64,000 bases of DNA, taken from NCBI RefSeq assembly GCF_000585995.1, contig NZ_CP007410.1, forward strand, positions 62,001 through 126,000, given 5' to 3'. Both the position numbers and the translations under genes were made by a program. Every line of letters begins with the position of its first letter. Within the stretch, counting starts at the first letter, position 1. The notes beneath the pieces are model-generated. The model was not told the origin of the DNA. It saw only the letters and a program-made list of their open reading frames with translations, and ran no database searches. This DNA is from Pseudomonas brassicacearum (GTDB lineage: Bacteria; Pseudomonadota; Gammaproteobacteria; Pseudomonadales; Pseudomonadaceae). Below are positions 51,287 through 60,506 of the stretch, one piece after another.

Positions 51287-53279
51287 TCGGCGGTGTTCCG
51301 GTAAAGGCTGCAATGGATTCGGACAACGGTCGCGAATCCCCCGGAGCGAAGATTGTTTCGCGCAGCGCCCGACCTGTTGCCGCGTTGAACAACCCGTCGC
51401 GCGTGAACCGCTCGAACACGGTGAGGGCCCATTCCTTCGACCAGGCATAGGCGTAAATCCTCGCCGCGTAGCCAGTCACCATATAGTCCAGGCCATTGGG
51501 CCAGCGTTCGTTCGCGTACACGGGCAGGTGCTTGGTGTGCGCATTGACCTGGTCGAACACCTGCTGGACGGTACGCCCGTCGCCGTGGGTCCGGTGCAAC
51601 TCCATGTCGAATAGCGCGTTGCGCAAAAGGAGCGCGGTTTCCCAACTGGCCTGGGTGTTGGCGAAGGTCAGCAATTGATCGGCGACCTTGTCAGGCATCG
51701 CCGCGCCGGTTTGGTAGTGCTTTGACACGCGGACCAGGCATGGCTTGGAGAAGCACCATTGTTCGAACAACATGCCGGCAAACTCGGACGTATCGCGGGA
51801 GAGATCGCTGATGCCGGACACCTCGCGGTACTCGGCCCGGGTCAACAGATGGTGCAGGCAATGGCCGAACTCATGAAACAGAATGCGCAATTGCAAGTGG
51901 TCGAGCACGGCCGGCTGGGCGCCCGAGCCGCGTGGCAGCCAGCCATGCAGGATCGCGATAGGGTGCCGGGGGCGACCTTCGGCGGTGACGGCGCGGTTTC
52001 GCAGGGTGGTGGTATTGGGGTAGCCGTTGCGGCTCGCATCATCGAACGGATCGAAATACAGGTAGCCAATGAGCTGCCCCCACTCATGGACTTCGAAGAG
52101 ACGCACCTCGGGATGCCAGGTAGCAATGTCCTGACGCTCGATGAAATCCACCCCGAACAGCTCTTTGGCGATCAAGAGCAATTGTGAAAACGTGGATTCC
52201 AGGGGAAACCAGGCGCTGAGCGCCGGTCGGGAGATTCCCGCCGCCTGCTGACGAAGCTTTTCCGTCAGGTACGGATAATCCCAAGGTTGGAGCTCGCTGT
52301 ACCCATGCTGGCTGGCAAAGGCCTGGAGCTGTTCTGCGTCTTTGGCAAAAGCGCTTTGGTGAAGGGTGAGTTGTCTGTGCAAGAACGCCGTGACCTGGTC
52401 AGCCGACTCGGCCTGCTCGGGTTCGACAGCCATCTGAGCGAAATTTGCGTAGCCGAGTAATGTTGCGTACTGGTGTCGATCATCCAGCAATTGCCAGAGA
52501 ACCTCGCCGTTGTCGAACTGACCGGCCTGGGGCCCCTGGTCCGATGCGCGGGTGCTGTAGGCCACGTACAGCGCTTGGCGCAAAAGGCGATTGTCGGCGT
52601 AGCCCGTGACGATGCCAAACGACTCGTCGTTGAGGGTCAGCCGCCATCCCGTGTGCCCGGCCTCACGCGCCTGGCGGGCCATCTGCTGTTTGAACGCCGA
52701 TGGCAGGCCGCTCAACTCGCGCTCATCGTCGAAGGTTTTGCTCCAGGCGTTATTGGCCTTGTGCAGGTTCTCCAAAAACAGTTGTTGAGCCCCTTTGATG
52801 CGGCGTTTCAAGGCGTCCAGGTCGGCCCGCGAGGCGTGTGCCAGACCGTTCTGGCGAAATTGTCGGAGGACTTTTTCCAGGACGCGTTTGCGCGCCGGTT
52901 CGAAATGCTGGGCGATCTGGCTGTCCGCCAGGCGCTGATACAGCTCGAACAGTTGCGGATGCTGCCTCAGCGAGCGCTGGAAATCATGCAGCCGCTGCGT
53001 GCAGTCCAGTGAAGCCTGCGCCCACGCGTCCCCGGTCCTGGCCGAGGCCAGAAGGTCCAGCAGGGCGTCGAAACCTTCCAGGCGTGTGTGGATTTCATCC
53101 ATGGCCAGCACCAGATCGTCCCAGGTGGGAAACGGCGCCTGGGTCTTGATGATCTGGGCGACCTGGGCACGGCTCTCGGCCAGGATCCGGTCGAGGGCCG
53201 GTGAGAAATGCCTGGCTTTGATCCGGGCGAAAGGGGGCAGGTCGTAGGCCTGCAACAGCGGGTTGTCAGCGTGGGGCAT
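51228..53279 (-). CDS. M3 family oligopeptidase (second PrlC-like paralogue)
   Basis: 683 residues, same length as oligopeptidase A. The M3 zinc motif is ILFHEFGHCLHHLLT (about 462-476; HEFGH), with the third ligand glutamate in the following SGISDLSRDTSEFAGM region where the canonical paralogue has GVAWDAVELPSQF. The N-terminus NPLLQAYDLPPFARIKARHFSPAL parallels NPLLQSYDLPPFSAIRAEHVQPAI of the other copy. It likely degrades short cytosolic peptides. It lies 114 bases after the zinc-ribbon gene, downstream of prlC on the same strand, so the pair is probably a tandem duplication with later divergence. Confidence 0.92.
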   Translation of the reverse strand: MPHADNPLLQAYDLPPFARIKARHFSPALDRILAESRAQVAQIIKTQAPFPTWDDLVLAMDEIHTRLEGFDALLDLLASARTGDAWAQASLDCTQRLHDFQRSLRQHPQLFELYQRLADSQIAQHFEPARKRVLEKVLRQFRQNGLAHASRADLDALKRRIKGAQQLFLENLHKANNAWSKTFDDERELSGLPSAFKQQMARQAREAGHTGWRLTLNDESFGIVTGYADNRLLRQALYVAYSTRASDQGPQAGQFDNGEVLWQLLDDRHQYATLLGYANFAQMAVEPEQAESADQVTAFLHRQLTLHQSAFAKDAEQLQAFASQHGYSELQPWDYPYLTEKLRQQAAGISRPALSAWFPLESTFSQLLLIAKELFGVDFIERQDIATWHPEVRLFEVHEWGQLIGYLYFDPFDDASRNGYPNTTTLRNRAVTAEGRPRHPIAILHGWLPRGSGAQPAVLDHLQLRILFHEFGHCLHHLLTRAEYREVSGISDLSRDTSEFAGMLFEQWCFSKPCLVRVSKHYQTGAAMPDKVADQLLTFANTQASWETALLLRNALFDMELHRTHGDGRTVQQVFDQVNAHTKHLPVYANERWPNGLDYMVTGYAARIYAYAWSKEWALTVFERFTRDGLFNAATGRALRETIFAPGDSRPLSESIAAFTGTPPISAPVAQPEARGAAPSLLN

Positions 53280-53393
53280 GAAGCCTTCCTGTGAGTGGAC
53301 TTGATGGACAAGTCTGGGCAGGAAGGCCGTAAGCCCTGCGGTATATATGTATCGCTTCCGAGCCGGGCGGCCCGGAAGGTGATGCCGCAGATG

Positions 53394-53672
53394 TCAGTCG
53401 GTTTTTTTCTTCAACTTGGGGTTGGGGAAAAACTGCACCGCCTGGACCTTGGCGTCCGGCGCTTTAAGCGCCGACGTGTTCACGCGGGTGCCCAACTCCT
53501 TGGGCACCGACAGGCCTTGCTCGTTGAGGGTGTCGCTATAACCGCAGGCCACGCATTCGCGGTGAGGCACGCCGTCTTCGTTCCACATCATCAACTTGTC
53601 CGGCTCACTGCACGCCGGGCAGACCGCCCCGGCGATGAAGCGTCGTTTGGTAATCACAGGCCCCTCACTCAT
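53394..53672 (-). CDS. YheV-like zinc-ribbon protein
   Basis: 92 residues. Two CxxC pairs form a zinc ribbon: AVCPACSEPDKLMMWNEDGVPHRECVACGYSD (about 17-48). The C-terminus is basic (NPKLKKKTD). In enterobacteria and pseudomonads the equivalent gene follows prlC, and here the start codon overlaps the prlC stop by four bases (ATGA), indicating coupled translation. The function is unknown; a nucleic-acid or protein-binding adaptor is possible. Confidence 0.9.
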   Translation of the reverse strand: MSEGPVITKRRFIAGAVCPACSEPDKLMMWNEDGVPHRECVACGYSDTLNEQGLSVPKELGTRVNTSALKAPDAKVQAVQFFPNPKLKKKTD

Positions 53673-55720
53673 GCTGCCGCGTCCTCGGTCAGGCCGCTGT
53701 GGCGCAAGAGTGCGTCAATCGACGGCTCACGGCCACGGAAGTCGACGAACAGCACCATCGGCTCCTGGGAGCCGCCACGGGCCAGGATCGCCTCGCGGAA
53801 GGCGCGACCGGTGTCGGCGTTGAGCACGCCGTCCTCTTCGAATTTGGAGAACGCATCGGCCGACAGCACTTCAGCCCACTTGTAGCTGTAGTAGCCCGCC
53901 GCATAACCGCCGGCGAAGATGTGGGCGAAGCTGTTGGGGAAACGGTTGTAGGCCGGCGGACGCATGACCGACACCTCGTCGCGCACGCCTTCGAGCACTT
54001 GCAGCACGCTGCGGCCGTCGCCGTGGGTGGCGTGCAGCTCGAAGTCGAACAGCGAGAACTCCAGTTGGCGAACCATCATCAGGCCGGACTGGAAGTTTTT
54101 CGCCGCGAGCATTTTTTCCAGCAGGTCCTGAGGCAACGGTTCGCCGGTTTCGTAGTGGCCGGAAATCAGCGCCAGGCCTTCGGGCTCCCAGCACCAGTTC
54201 TCCATGAACTGGCTTGGCAGTTCCACGGCATCCCAGGCCACGCCGTTGATGCCGGACACACCAGCGTGTTCGACGCGGGTCAGCAAGTGGTGCAGGCCAT
54301 GGCCGAACTCGTGGAACAGGGTGGTGACTTCGTCGTGGGTCAGCAGCGCCGGCTTGCCGCTGTCGGCCGGGGTGAAGTTGCACACCAGGTTCGCGACGGG
54401 GCTTTGCAGAACACCCTCGAAGGTGCGCCGACGGTCGCGGGCGCCGTCCATCCAGGCACCGCCACGCTTGTTGGCGCGGGCATAGAGGTCGAAGAAGAAA
54501 CGGCCGACGTGCTGGCCGTTCTCCTTGATTTCGAACAGGCGCACGTCTGGATGCCAGGTGTCGAAGCCTTTCAGTTCGGCAATCTCGATGCCGTAGAGGC
54601 GTTGCACGATGGCGAACAGGCCGCCCAGCACTTTGTCGATCGGGAAATACGCGCGCAGGGCTTCCTGGGCGACGCTGTAACGCTGCTGGCGCAGTTTTTC
54701 ACCGTAGAACCCGCTGTCCCAGCTTTGCAGGTCGGGGCAGCCCTGTTCGGCGGCGAAGGCCTTCAGCTGTTCCAGGTCCAGGGCCGCGAACGGCTTGCTG
54801 CGCTTGGCCAGGTCTCGCAGGAAACTGAGGACCTGATCGCTGGACTCGGCCATCTTGGTCGCCAGGCTCAACTCGGCGAAGTTGGCGAAACCCAGCAATT
54901 GAGCCAGTTCCTGACGCAGGTCGAGGATCTGCTCCATCACCGGGCTGTTATCGTTCTGACCGGCATTCGGGCCCTGGTCCGAGGCGCGGGTGCAGTACGC
55001 GGCGTAGACTTCTTCACGCAGGGCGCGGTCTTCGGCGTAGGTCATCACCGCGTAGTAGCTGGGGAATTCCAGGTTGATCAGCCAGCCGTCCAGCTCCTTG
55101 GCCTGGGCGGCCGCGGCCATTTGCGCCTTGGCCGAGTCGGTCAGGCCGGCAAGGGTGGCCTCGTCGGTGACGTGCTTGGTCCAGGCCTGGGTCGCGTCGA
55201 GCAATTGATTGGAGAAGCGGCTGCCCAACTCGGACAGTTTGCTCTGCACTTCGGCGTAGCGCTTCTGCTGCTCCGGCGGCAGGTCGATACCCGACAGGCG
55301 GAAGTCACGCAGGGAGTGTTCCAGGATGGTTTTCTGCGCCACGTCGAAACCGGCGGCTTCAGGGCTGTTCGCCAGGGCTTCGAAGGCCTGGAACAACTCG
55401 CGGTTCTGCCCCAGTTCGGTGGAGTAGGCACTCAACGCCGGCAGGCAGGCCTCATAGGCCTCGCGCAGTTCCGGGCTGTTGCGCACGGCGTTGAGGTGGC
55501 TCACCGGACTCCAGGCAGCGCCCAGGCGATCATTGAGTTCGTCCATCGCCAACACCAGGCCGGCCCAGGTAGGCTGGCTGCCCTGGGTCTTGAGAATTTC
55601 AGCGATGGCGGCACGGTTGTCAGCCAGGATCTGCTCGATGGCCGGTTGCACGTGCTCGGCACGGATCGCCGAGAACGGCGGCAGGTCATAAGATTGCAAA
55701 AGAGGGTTGTTCACGCTCAC
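53669..55720 (-). CDS. prlC: Oligopeptidase A PrlC
   Basis: 683 residues from the GTG at 55720 (AAGGTG seven bases upstream), giving the usual VSVNNPLLQSYDLPPF start; an ATG at 55747 would add nine residues. M3 metallopeptidase with zinc motif TTLFHEFGHGLHHLLTRVEHAGVSG (HEFGH about 461-465), third ligand in WDAVELPSQFMENW. It degrades signal peptides and other short peptides in the cytosol. It is coupled to the zinc-ribbon gene and has a close paralogue downstream. Confidence 0.95.
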   Translation of the reverse strand: MSVNNPLLQSYDLPPFSAIRAEHVQPAIEQILADNRAAIAEILKTQGSQPTWAGLVLAMDELNDRLGAAWSPVSHLNAVRNSPELREAYEACLPALSAYSTELGQNRELFQAFEALANSPEAAGFDVAQKTILEHSLRDFRLSGIDLPPEQQKRYAEVQSKLSELGSRFSNQLLDATQAWTKHVTDEATLAGLTDSAKAQMAAAAQAKELDGWLINLEFPSYYAVMTYAEDRALREEVYAAYCTRASDQGPNAGQNDNSPVMEQILDLRQELAQLLGFANFAELSLATKMAESSDQVLSFLRDLAKRSKPFAALDLEQLKAFAAEQGCPDLQSWDSGFYGEKLRQQRYSVAQEALRAYFPIDKVLGGLFAIVQRLYGIEIAELKGFDTWHPDVRLFEIKENGQHVGRFFFDLYARANKRGGAWMDGARDRRRTFEGVLQSPVANLVCNFTPADSGKPALLTHDEVTTLFHEFGHGLHHLLTRVEHAGVSGINGVAWDAVELPSQFMENWCWEPEGLALISGHYETGEPLPQDLLEKMLAAKNFQSGLMMVRQLEFSLFDFELHATHGDGRSVLQVLEGVRDEVSVMRPPAYNRFPNSFAHIFAGGYAAGYYSYKWAEVLSADAFSKFEEDGVLNADTGRAFREAILARGGSQEPMVLFVDFRGREPSIDALLRHSGLTEDAAA

Positions 55721-55819
55721 GGTTGACACCTTGGCTGGAAGAAACATGGACCCATCTTAATTACAATCGACGTTCACCGCAGCTAGCAGCACCTATCAGT
55801 AACAAAGAGAGAGCCTATC

Positions 55820-56365
55820 GTGACCCTTCGCACGTACCAGAATCACAGCCCGCGGCTCGCCCGGGGCGCTTTTGTCGACAGCACCGCGGTGGTGATCGGC
55901 GACGTCGAAATCGGCGAAGACAGCTCCGTCTGGCCGCTGACGGTCATTCGCGGCGACATGCACCGCATCCGCATCGGCGCCCGTACCAGCGTGCAGGATG
56001 GCTGCGTGCTGCACATCACCCACGCCGGCCCCTTCAATCCCGATGGCTTCCCGCTGTTGATCGGCGACGACGTGACCATCGCCCACAAGGTCATGCTCCA
56101 TGGTTGCACCGTAGGCAGCCGGATCCTGATTGGCATGGGCAGCATTGTCATGGACGGTGCGATAGTTGAAGACGAGGTGATCATCGGCGCCGGCAGCCTC
56201 GTACCGCCGGGCAAACGATTGGAAAGCGGCTTTTTATACGTGGGCAGCCCGGTGAAACAGGCCCGGCCACTGACCGACAAGGAACGCGCGTTTTTCACCT
56301 ACAGCGCGGCGAACTACGTGAAGCTCAAGGACTTGCATCTGGCCGAAGGCTACGACCAGGCCTGA
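55820..56365 (+). CDS. Gamma-carbonic anhydrase family (YrdA-like) hexapeptide protein
   Basis: 181 residues, GTG start with a GAGAG SD. A left-handed beta-helix of hexapeptide repeats runs from about residue 20 to 140 (VIGDVEIGEDSSVWPLTVIRGD, IGARTSVQDGCVLHITHAG, IGDDVTIAHKVMLHGCTVGSRILIGMG). The metal-ligand histidines of gamma-carbonic anhydrases correspond to H66, H89 and H94 region residues in CVLHITH and IAHKVMLHGC. Enzymatic activity is not certain for this family. Divergent from prlC. Confidence 0.9.
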   Translation: MTLRTYQNHSPRLARGAFVDSTAVVIGDVEIGEDSSVWPLTVIRGDMHRIRIGARTSVQDGCVLHITHAGPFNPDGFPLLIGDDVTIAHKVMLHGCTVGSRILIGMGSIVMDGAIVEDEVIIGAGSLVPPGKRLESGFLYVGSPVKQARPLTDKERAFFTYSAANYVKLKDLHLAEGYDQA

Positions 56366-56388
56366 CGAGTTCGCCTGCTACCTCATCT

Positions 56389-56475
56389 TGGAGAGGGAGC
56401 TTGCTCCCGCTTGGGCGAAGCTCTCACAAAAATGGGTCTGCTGCGCAGCCCAGCGGGAGCAAGCTCCCTCGCCAC
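56389..56475. repeat. REPIN, GTGGCGAGGGAGC class (left arm diverged)
   Basis: Left arm TGGAGAGGGAGCTTGCTCCC is altered at its tip; the right arm GGGAGCAAGCTCCCTCGCCAC is intact. It lies between the gamma-carbonic anhydrase and HAD genes. Confidence 0.85.
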
Positions 56476-56529
56476 GGGTTTACCGAACTCCTTAAGCGAG
56501 CTGTATTACGCCACTGCCCAGGAATTGCC

Positions 56530-57180
56530 ATGCATTACCAAACCGTACTCTTCGACCTCGACGGCACCCTCACCGACCCGCGCGAGGGCATCACCCGTTC
56601 GATCCAGTTCGCCCTGAGCAAACTGGGCATCGACGAGCCCGACCTCACTCGCCTCGAACACTTCATCGGCCCACCGCTGTTGCAGGCCTTCATGCAGTTC
56701 TACGCCTTCGACGAAGCCAAGGCCTGGGAAGCGGTGAATTTCTACCGCGAACGCTTCAAGGTCACCGGGCTGTACGAAAACCGAGTCTTCGACGGCGTGA
56801 TGCCGCTGCTGGAAACCCTCGGCGGCCAAGGCCGGCAGCTGTACATCGCCACCTCCAAACCCTGGGTCTTCGCCCGGGAAATCGCCCGCCACTTCGACTT
56901 CGCCAAACATTTCAAAGTGATCTACGGCAGTGAGCTGGACGGCACACGCACCAACAAGGTCGAGTTGATTGCCTATTTGATGGCTGAAGAAGGGCTCGAC
57001 CCGGCCAGTACCCTGATGATCGGGGATCGGAAGCACGATTTGATTGGCGCTCGTAGCAATGGCTTGGATGCGGCGGCGGTGGGGTATGGGTTTGGGAGTC
57101 ATGAGGAGTTGAGTGCGGAGGAGCCGGCGTATCACTTTCAGACGTTGGATGAGTTGCATCAGGCCTTTATGCGGCGGTGA
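56530..57180 (+). CDS. HAD family phosphatase (phosphoglycolate-phosphatase-like)
   Basis: 216 residues from the ATG at 56530 (AGGA seven bases upstream). HAD motif I is VLFDLDGTLTDPREGI (about 6-21, nucleophile D9), motif II is in LYIATSKPW (about 103-111), and motif III/IV lysine and acidic pair appear in KVIYGSELDGTRTNK and MIGDRKHDLIGARSNGL (about 159-175). The alpha-helical cap (about 22-85) marks subclass I. Similar proteins include Gph and PpaX-type phosphatases; substrate not identified. Confidence 0.9.
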   Translation: MHYQTVLFDLDGTLTDPREGITRSIQFALSKLGIDEPDLTRLEHFIGPPLLQAFMQFYAFDEAKAWEAVNFYRERFKVTGLYENRVFDGVMPLLETLGGQGRQLYIATSKPWVFAREIARHFDFAKHFKVIYGSELDGTRTNKVELIAYLMAEEGLDPASTLMIGDRKHDLIGARSNGLDAAAVGYGFGSHEELSAEEPAYHFQTLDELHQAFMRR

Positions 57181-57206
57181 TCGAGCCAAGCACCGGCCTG
57201 CTGTTC

Positions 57207-57336
57207 GTGGCGAGGGAGCTTGCTCCCGCTCGGCGGCGCAGCCGTCGTAGACCGGTTGATGCGGTGTGTCTGGAAGCATGTGGCAGGCCTTTTTGGGGCG
57301 GCTTCGCCACCCAGCGGGAGCAAGCTCCCTCGCCAC
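57207..57336. repeat. REPIN, GTGGCGAGGGAGC class
   Basis: Arms GTGGCGAGGGAGCTTGCTCC and complement with inner GGCGGCGCAGCCGTC hairpin. It lies between the convergent HAD and HELAH-peptidase genes. Confidence 0.92.
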
Positions 57337-57383
57337 AGGGGGTGGTGGTGTACGCGCAAGTGGTGACCACCAAAAAATCCAAT

Positions 57384-57405
57384 GTGGGAGCGAGCTTGCT
57401 CGCGA
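57384..57405. repeat. Single class-A REP arm
   Basis: GTGGGAGCGAGCTTGCTCGC followed by GATGAGG, without an opposing arm; eleven bases from the peptidase stop codon. Confidence 0.85.
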
Positions 57406-57415
57406 TGAGGCCCTT

Positions 57416-58507
57416 TCAGGTACCGGAAGCCTTCGATTCTGCCAAGGACTTCAAGGCCACTTTGCGCTCATCGATCGGCAGTTTGCCGAGCTTTTCCACC
57501 GCCGCATAAAACGCCACCCAATCTCCATTCACCTGCTGGAACAACGCCGCAAACGCCGGCACCCACTGGTCATACAAACCAAACGGCAATAACCGCGCAT
57601 TGTTCAGCGGCGCATAGACCCAGGCGTCGAAGTATTTGTCGCCCGCCCATTGGGTGTCGCGCAGGTGTTCATAGTCGGTGCGTAGGCGCTGGAATTCCTG
57701 GGCCTTGCGCTGGCGCATCTGTTCGGCCGGCAGGGGTTGGGTGTAGAGCTGTTCCAGCCGCTGACGCGTGTCGAGGACCCGTTGGATAAATTGATCGCGC
57801 TGGCGCATCCGTTTGCCGGTATCCGGCGCCAGCCCGCGGCTGGCGCGCCATTGGCGGGTGCCTTCCTGTTCGACGAAGGTGGCGAAGGACTCGTTGAATT
57901 CCGTGTCGTCCTTTACGTAGAACCGTTGGTGCGCCAGTTCGTGAAAAATCAGCGTCGCCAGGCGCTCATCGCCCCAATGCATCATCGAACTCAGGATCGG
58001 GTCGTTGAACCAGCCCAGTGTCGAATAGGCCTCTACGCCGCCAATCGCCACGTCCATGCCCTGCAAGCGCTGCAGCGCGGCTTCGCCACGGGCGGCGCCC
58101 TGGGTGTAGTAGCCGCGATACGCCACGCAACCGGCAATCGGGAAGCAGTGGTTTTGCGGCGCCAGGGAAAACTCCGGCGTGGCGAAGACATTCCAGACCA
58201 CGAACGGCCGGCCAATGTCCGCGTACAGGCGATAGCTTTTGTTATCTGGCAGGTGCAGGCGCGAGCTGGCGAACCCCCGTGCCTCGCGCGCCTGGGCCAG
58301 ATGCTTGCGCAGTTGGGGATCTCGGGCGGGGTCGGCAATGACCTGGTCGATAGGCTCGCGAGCCTGCAACAGCCGCAGCTGTCCGCCGACGAGCTGGCTG
58401 TAGTAACCGAGGCTGGAGCAACCGTTGAGTAACAAAAGCAGGAGGCCTGGAAACAAAATCCGGAAAACACGGTCGAGTAACCGATGGCTTGAACGCAGCC
58501 TGATCAA
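57416..58507 (-). CDS. Lipoprotein with a zinc-dependent HELAH peptidase motif (putative aminopeptidase)
   Basis: 363 residues. Type II signal peptide with lipobox LLNGC (Cys about 30). The zinc-binding HExxH is LIFHELAHQRFYVKDDTEFNESFATFVEQEG (HELAH about 190-194, third ligand glutamate about 209 in NESFA). This matches the putative aminopeptidase family PF10023. The protein should be anchored to an envelope membrane facing the periplasm. It is divergent from the lipoprotein gene at 58567; substrate unknown. Confidence 0.88.
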   Translation of the reverse strand: MIRLRSSHRLLDRVFRILFPGLLLLLLNGCSSLGYYSQLVGGQLRLLQAREPIDQVIADPARDPQLRKHLAQAREARGFASSRLHLPDNKSYRLYADIGRPFVVWNVFATPEFSLAPQNHCFPIAGCVAYRGYYTQGAARGEAALQRLQGMDVAIGGVEAYSTLGWFNDPILSSMMHWGDERLATLIFHELAHQRFYVKDDTEFNESFATFVEQEGTRQWRASRGLAPDTGKRMRQRDQFIQRVLDTRQRLEQLYTQPLPAEQMRQRKAQEFQRLRTDYEHLRDTQWAGDKYFDAWVYAPLNNARLLPFGLYDQWVPAFAALFQQVNGDWVAFYAAVEKLGKLPIDERKVALKSLAESKASGT

Positions 58508-58566
58508 TTGGAATCACCCTGGGAAAGTCTGACCCCAAGACTATCTCGCCTGCCTGGAGCTTCGCT

Positions 58567-58980
58567 ATGCGCGTGTTGATGCTGACGAGTGGCCTGTTGC
58601 TGCTGACCGGGTGCGCCGGTCTGCCTGACCCTGATCCATCCCAAGCGTGGATCGACCTGGGGAACCATCAGGACACCGCGCTGCAAGCGCTGGAAGTCGA
58701 TGACAAGACGTCCATCGACCGCCGTTATTTTGAAGTACAACCGGGTAGCCATGAGCTGACGGTGCGTTATCAATTTGCCGTCGAGCCCGGCAACATCGGC
58801 CCGGATGCCGAGCCGCTGTGGCGCGATTGCCGGTTGAATGTGAAATTCAAGGACTTCAACGCCGGCCAGCGTTACCAGTTGCAGGCGGGCAGCATCGGTT
58901 TCCGGCCATGGGCCAAGCTCTACGATCAACAGCGAAAAGTAGTGGGGCAAGGTATACCGGCAGGCTGCCAACAAAGCTGA
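58567..58980 (+). CDS. Putative lipoprotein, paralogue of the 59.0-kb gene
   Basis: 137 residues. Lipobox LLTGC with lipidated cysteine at 16. The mature part contains SQAWIDLGNHQDTALQALEVDD, SPGSHELTVRYQF-type segment VQPGSHELTVRYQFAVE (about 56-72), and LNVKFKDFNAGQRYQLQAGS, all echoed in the following gene. The position equals P. aeruginosa PA0062/PA0061. The likely fold is a small beta-sandwich; function unknown. Confidence 0.85.
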   Translation: MRVLMLTSGLLLLTGCAGLPDPDPSQAWIDLGNHQDTALQALEVDDKTSIDRRYFEVQPGSHELTVRYQFAVEPGNIGPDAEPLWRDCRLNVKFKDFNAGQRYQLQAGSIGFRPWAKLYDQQRKVVGQGIPAGCQQS

Positions 58981-59019
58981 TCGGCGCTATGCTCAGAACT
59001 TGATCCCAGGAAACTCACC

Positions 59020-59445
59020 ATGCGCCTCTACCTGCTGTTATTGGCTTTCATCTCCCTGAGCGGTTGTGCAACGAGCCCACCGCCCAAGGTCGATCCGAAC
59101 ATGGCGTGGGTCGATTTCGCAACGCCTACGCCGGGCGGCAGGATGCTGATGGCTGAAAGCCTGGATGGCCAACGGCTGCGGGACGGGCGGTTCTTCCAGG
59201 TCTCGCCGGGCAGCCATGAACTGAAAGTGCGCTTCGACTTCGAGGTTTTTACCGGCGGGGGATTGGGCATGCAAACCAACCCGCAGGAGCGACTGTGCTA
59301 CATGCTCGTGCGTTACGATCATTTCGAGGCCGGCCAGCGCTATCGGTTGGAAGCCCGCAACCTGGCGTTCACCCCAAGCGCCCGGCTCTATAACGCCAAG
59401 CGCGAAATCGTGGCCGAAGATCGGCAAATCAACTGCATTCCGTAA
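59020..59445 (+). CDS. Putative lipoprotein, paralogue of the 58.6-kb gene
   Basis: 141 residues. Lipobox LSGC (Cys about 16). It repeats the pattern MAWVDFATPTPGG, FFQVSPGSHELKVRFDFEVF (about 66-85) and VRYDHFEAGQRYRLEARNLAF, so the two genes are a tandem duplication with considerable divergence. They are 39 bases apart and probably co-transcribed. Converges on the DUF1161 gene with six bases between. Confidence 0.85.
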   Translation: MRLYLLLLAFISLSGCATSPPPKVDPNMAWVDFATPTPGGRMLMAESLDGQRLRDGRFFQVSPGSHELKVRFDFEVFTGGGLGMQTNPQERLCYMLVRYDHFEAGQRYRLEARNLAFTPSARLYNAKREIVAEDRQINCIP

Positions 59446-59451
59446 CGCTGC

Positions 59452-59685
59452 CTAGCGGTCGTTCTTCTGGTAGATGATTTTTTTGGTGCCGTTGTCGCAC
59501 GTGCCCACCACCATGTTCTGGTCGTGGACTTCTTCGTTGACGACAATTTCCAGGGTGTAGGACGACACGTTATTCGCCTGGATCTTCGCTTCGATTTCCG
59601 CTTTCAATTCTTCACAGGATTTGGGCGCAGCGAGGGCCGACGAGGCCAATGCGCAACCGATGATCACCAGGGCAAATCGTTTCAT
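59452..59685 (-). CDS. DUF1161 family exported protein
   Basis: 77 residues from the ATG at 59685, which opens the signal peptide KRFALVIIGCALASSALA; a longer reading upstream is not supported. The mature part KSCEELKAEIEAKIQANNVSSYTLEIV...VVGTCDNGTKKIIYQK is the DUF1161 pattern, with two cysteines likely forming a disulfide. Periplasmic, function unknown. A close paralogue is at 61563. Confidence 0.88.
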   Translation of the reverse strand: MKRFALVIIGCALASSALAAPKSCEELKAEIEAKIQANNVSSYTLEIVVNEEVHDQNMVVGTCDNGTKKIIYQKNDR

Positions 59686-59837
59686 GCTCGAACTCCTCAT
59701 TGCAGCGCGCACTGCCTGGGCGCTGAAACTGCAGGCATGCATTCGACCACAATTGCGTCGGGGTAAACAGATCACCCGCGAGCAGAAAGATCGCAGCCTT
59801 CGACAGTGTCTACAAAGGCTGCGACCCTTTCACTGCC

Positions 59838-60269
59838 TCAGTTCACCAGCGTCGCATCCAACGTGATCTTGGCATTCAGGACCTTGGAAACCGGGCAACC
59901 CTCCTTGGCCTTGGTGCTCAGCTCTTCGAATTGCTGCTGGCTGGCGCCGGGGATCTTCGCCTTCAGAATCAGCTTCACGGCGGTAATCGCAAAGCCGCCC
60001 TCCACCTGATCCAGGGTCACTTCGGCGTTGGTGTCGATACTGTCGGCCTTGAGTCCGGCGTCGCCGAGGATCATCGAAAACGCCATGGAAAAGCAGCCCG
60101 CATGGGCGGCGCCGATCAGCTCTTCAGGGTTGGTGCCCTTGCCGCCTTCGAAGCGCGCCTTGAAACCGTAGGGTGCTTCACGCAACACGCCGGTTTCCGT
60201 GGAGATGGAGCCGATGCCGGTTTTCAGGTCACCTTCCCAATGAGCCGATGCTTTCTTGATGATAGCCAT
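59838..60269 (-). CDS. osmC: OsmC family peroxiredoxin
   Basis: 143 residues. The OsmC fold uses two cysteines, here in GAAHAGCFSMAFSMIL (Cys about 59) and KEGCPVSKVL (Cys about 124), to reduce organic hydroperoxides. N-terminal KKASAHWEGDLKTGIGSISTE and the TNPEELIGAAHAGC block distinguish OsmC from Ohr. Cytosolic; in relatives it is induced by osmotic and stationary-phase stress. Divergent from the LLM oxidoreductase gene across 237 bases. Confidence 0.94.
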   Translation of the reverse strand: MAIIKKASAHWEGDLKTGIGSISTETGVLREAPYGFKARFEGGKGTNPEELIGAAHAGCFSMAFSMILGDAGLKADSIDTNAEVTLDQVEGGFAITAVKLILKAKIPGASQQQFEELSTKAKEGCPVSKVLNAKITLDATLVN

Positions 60270-60506
60270 GTCTGCCTCCTCAATATCCGGCGCGGGAGTC
60301 GCGCCTGGGTGTTTTTCGTTGTCAGGGTTGTGAGGATAGACCGCCCGATAAAGTTCATCCTGTCGATTGTCCGACGAATTTAGTAGGAAATTTCGTCGTA
60401 GCTATTGAAACTCGGGTATATGCCCACATTGCATGGAACACACCTATAGAAACGGCTGGCTTTTGCCCGTAGGAAAAGCCCGGAACGCCGTTGGAGATCC
60501 CGGCCC

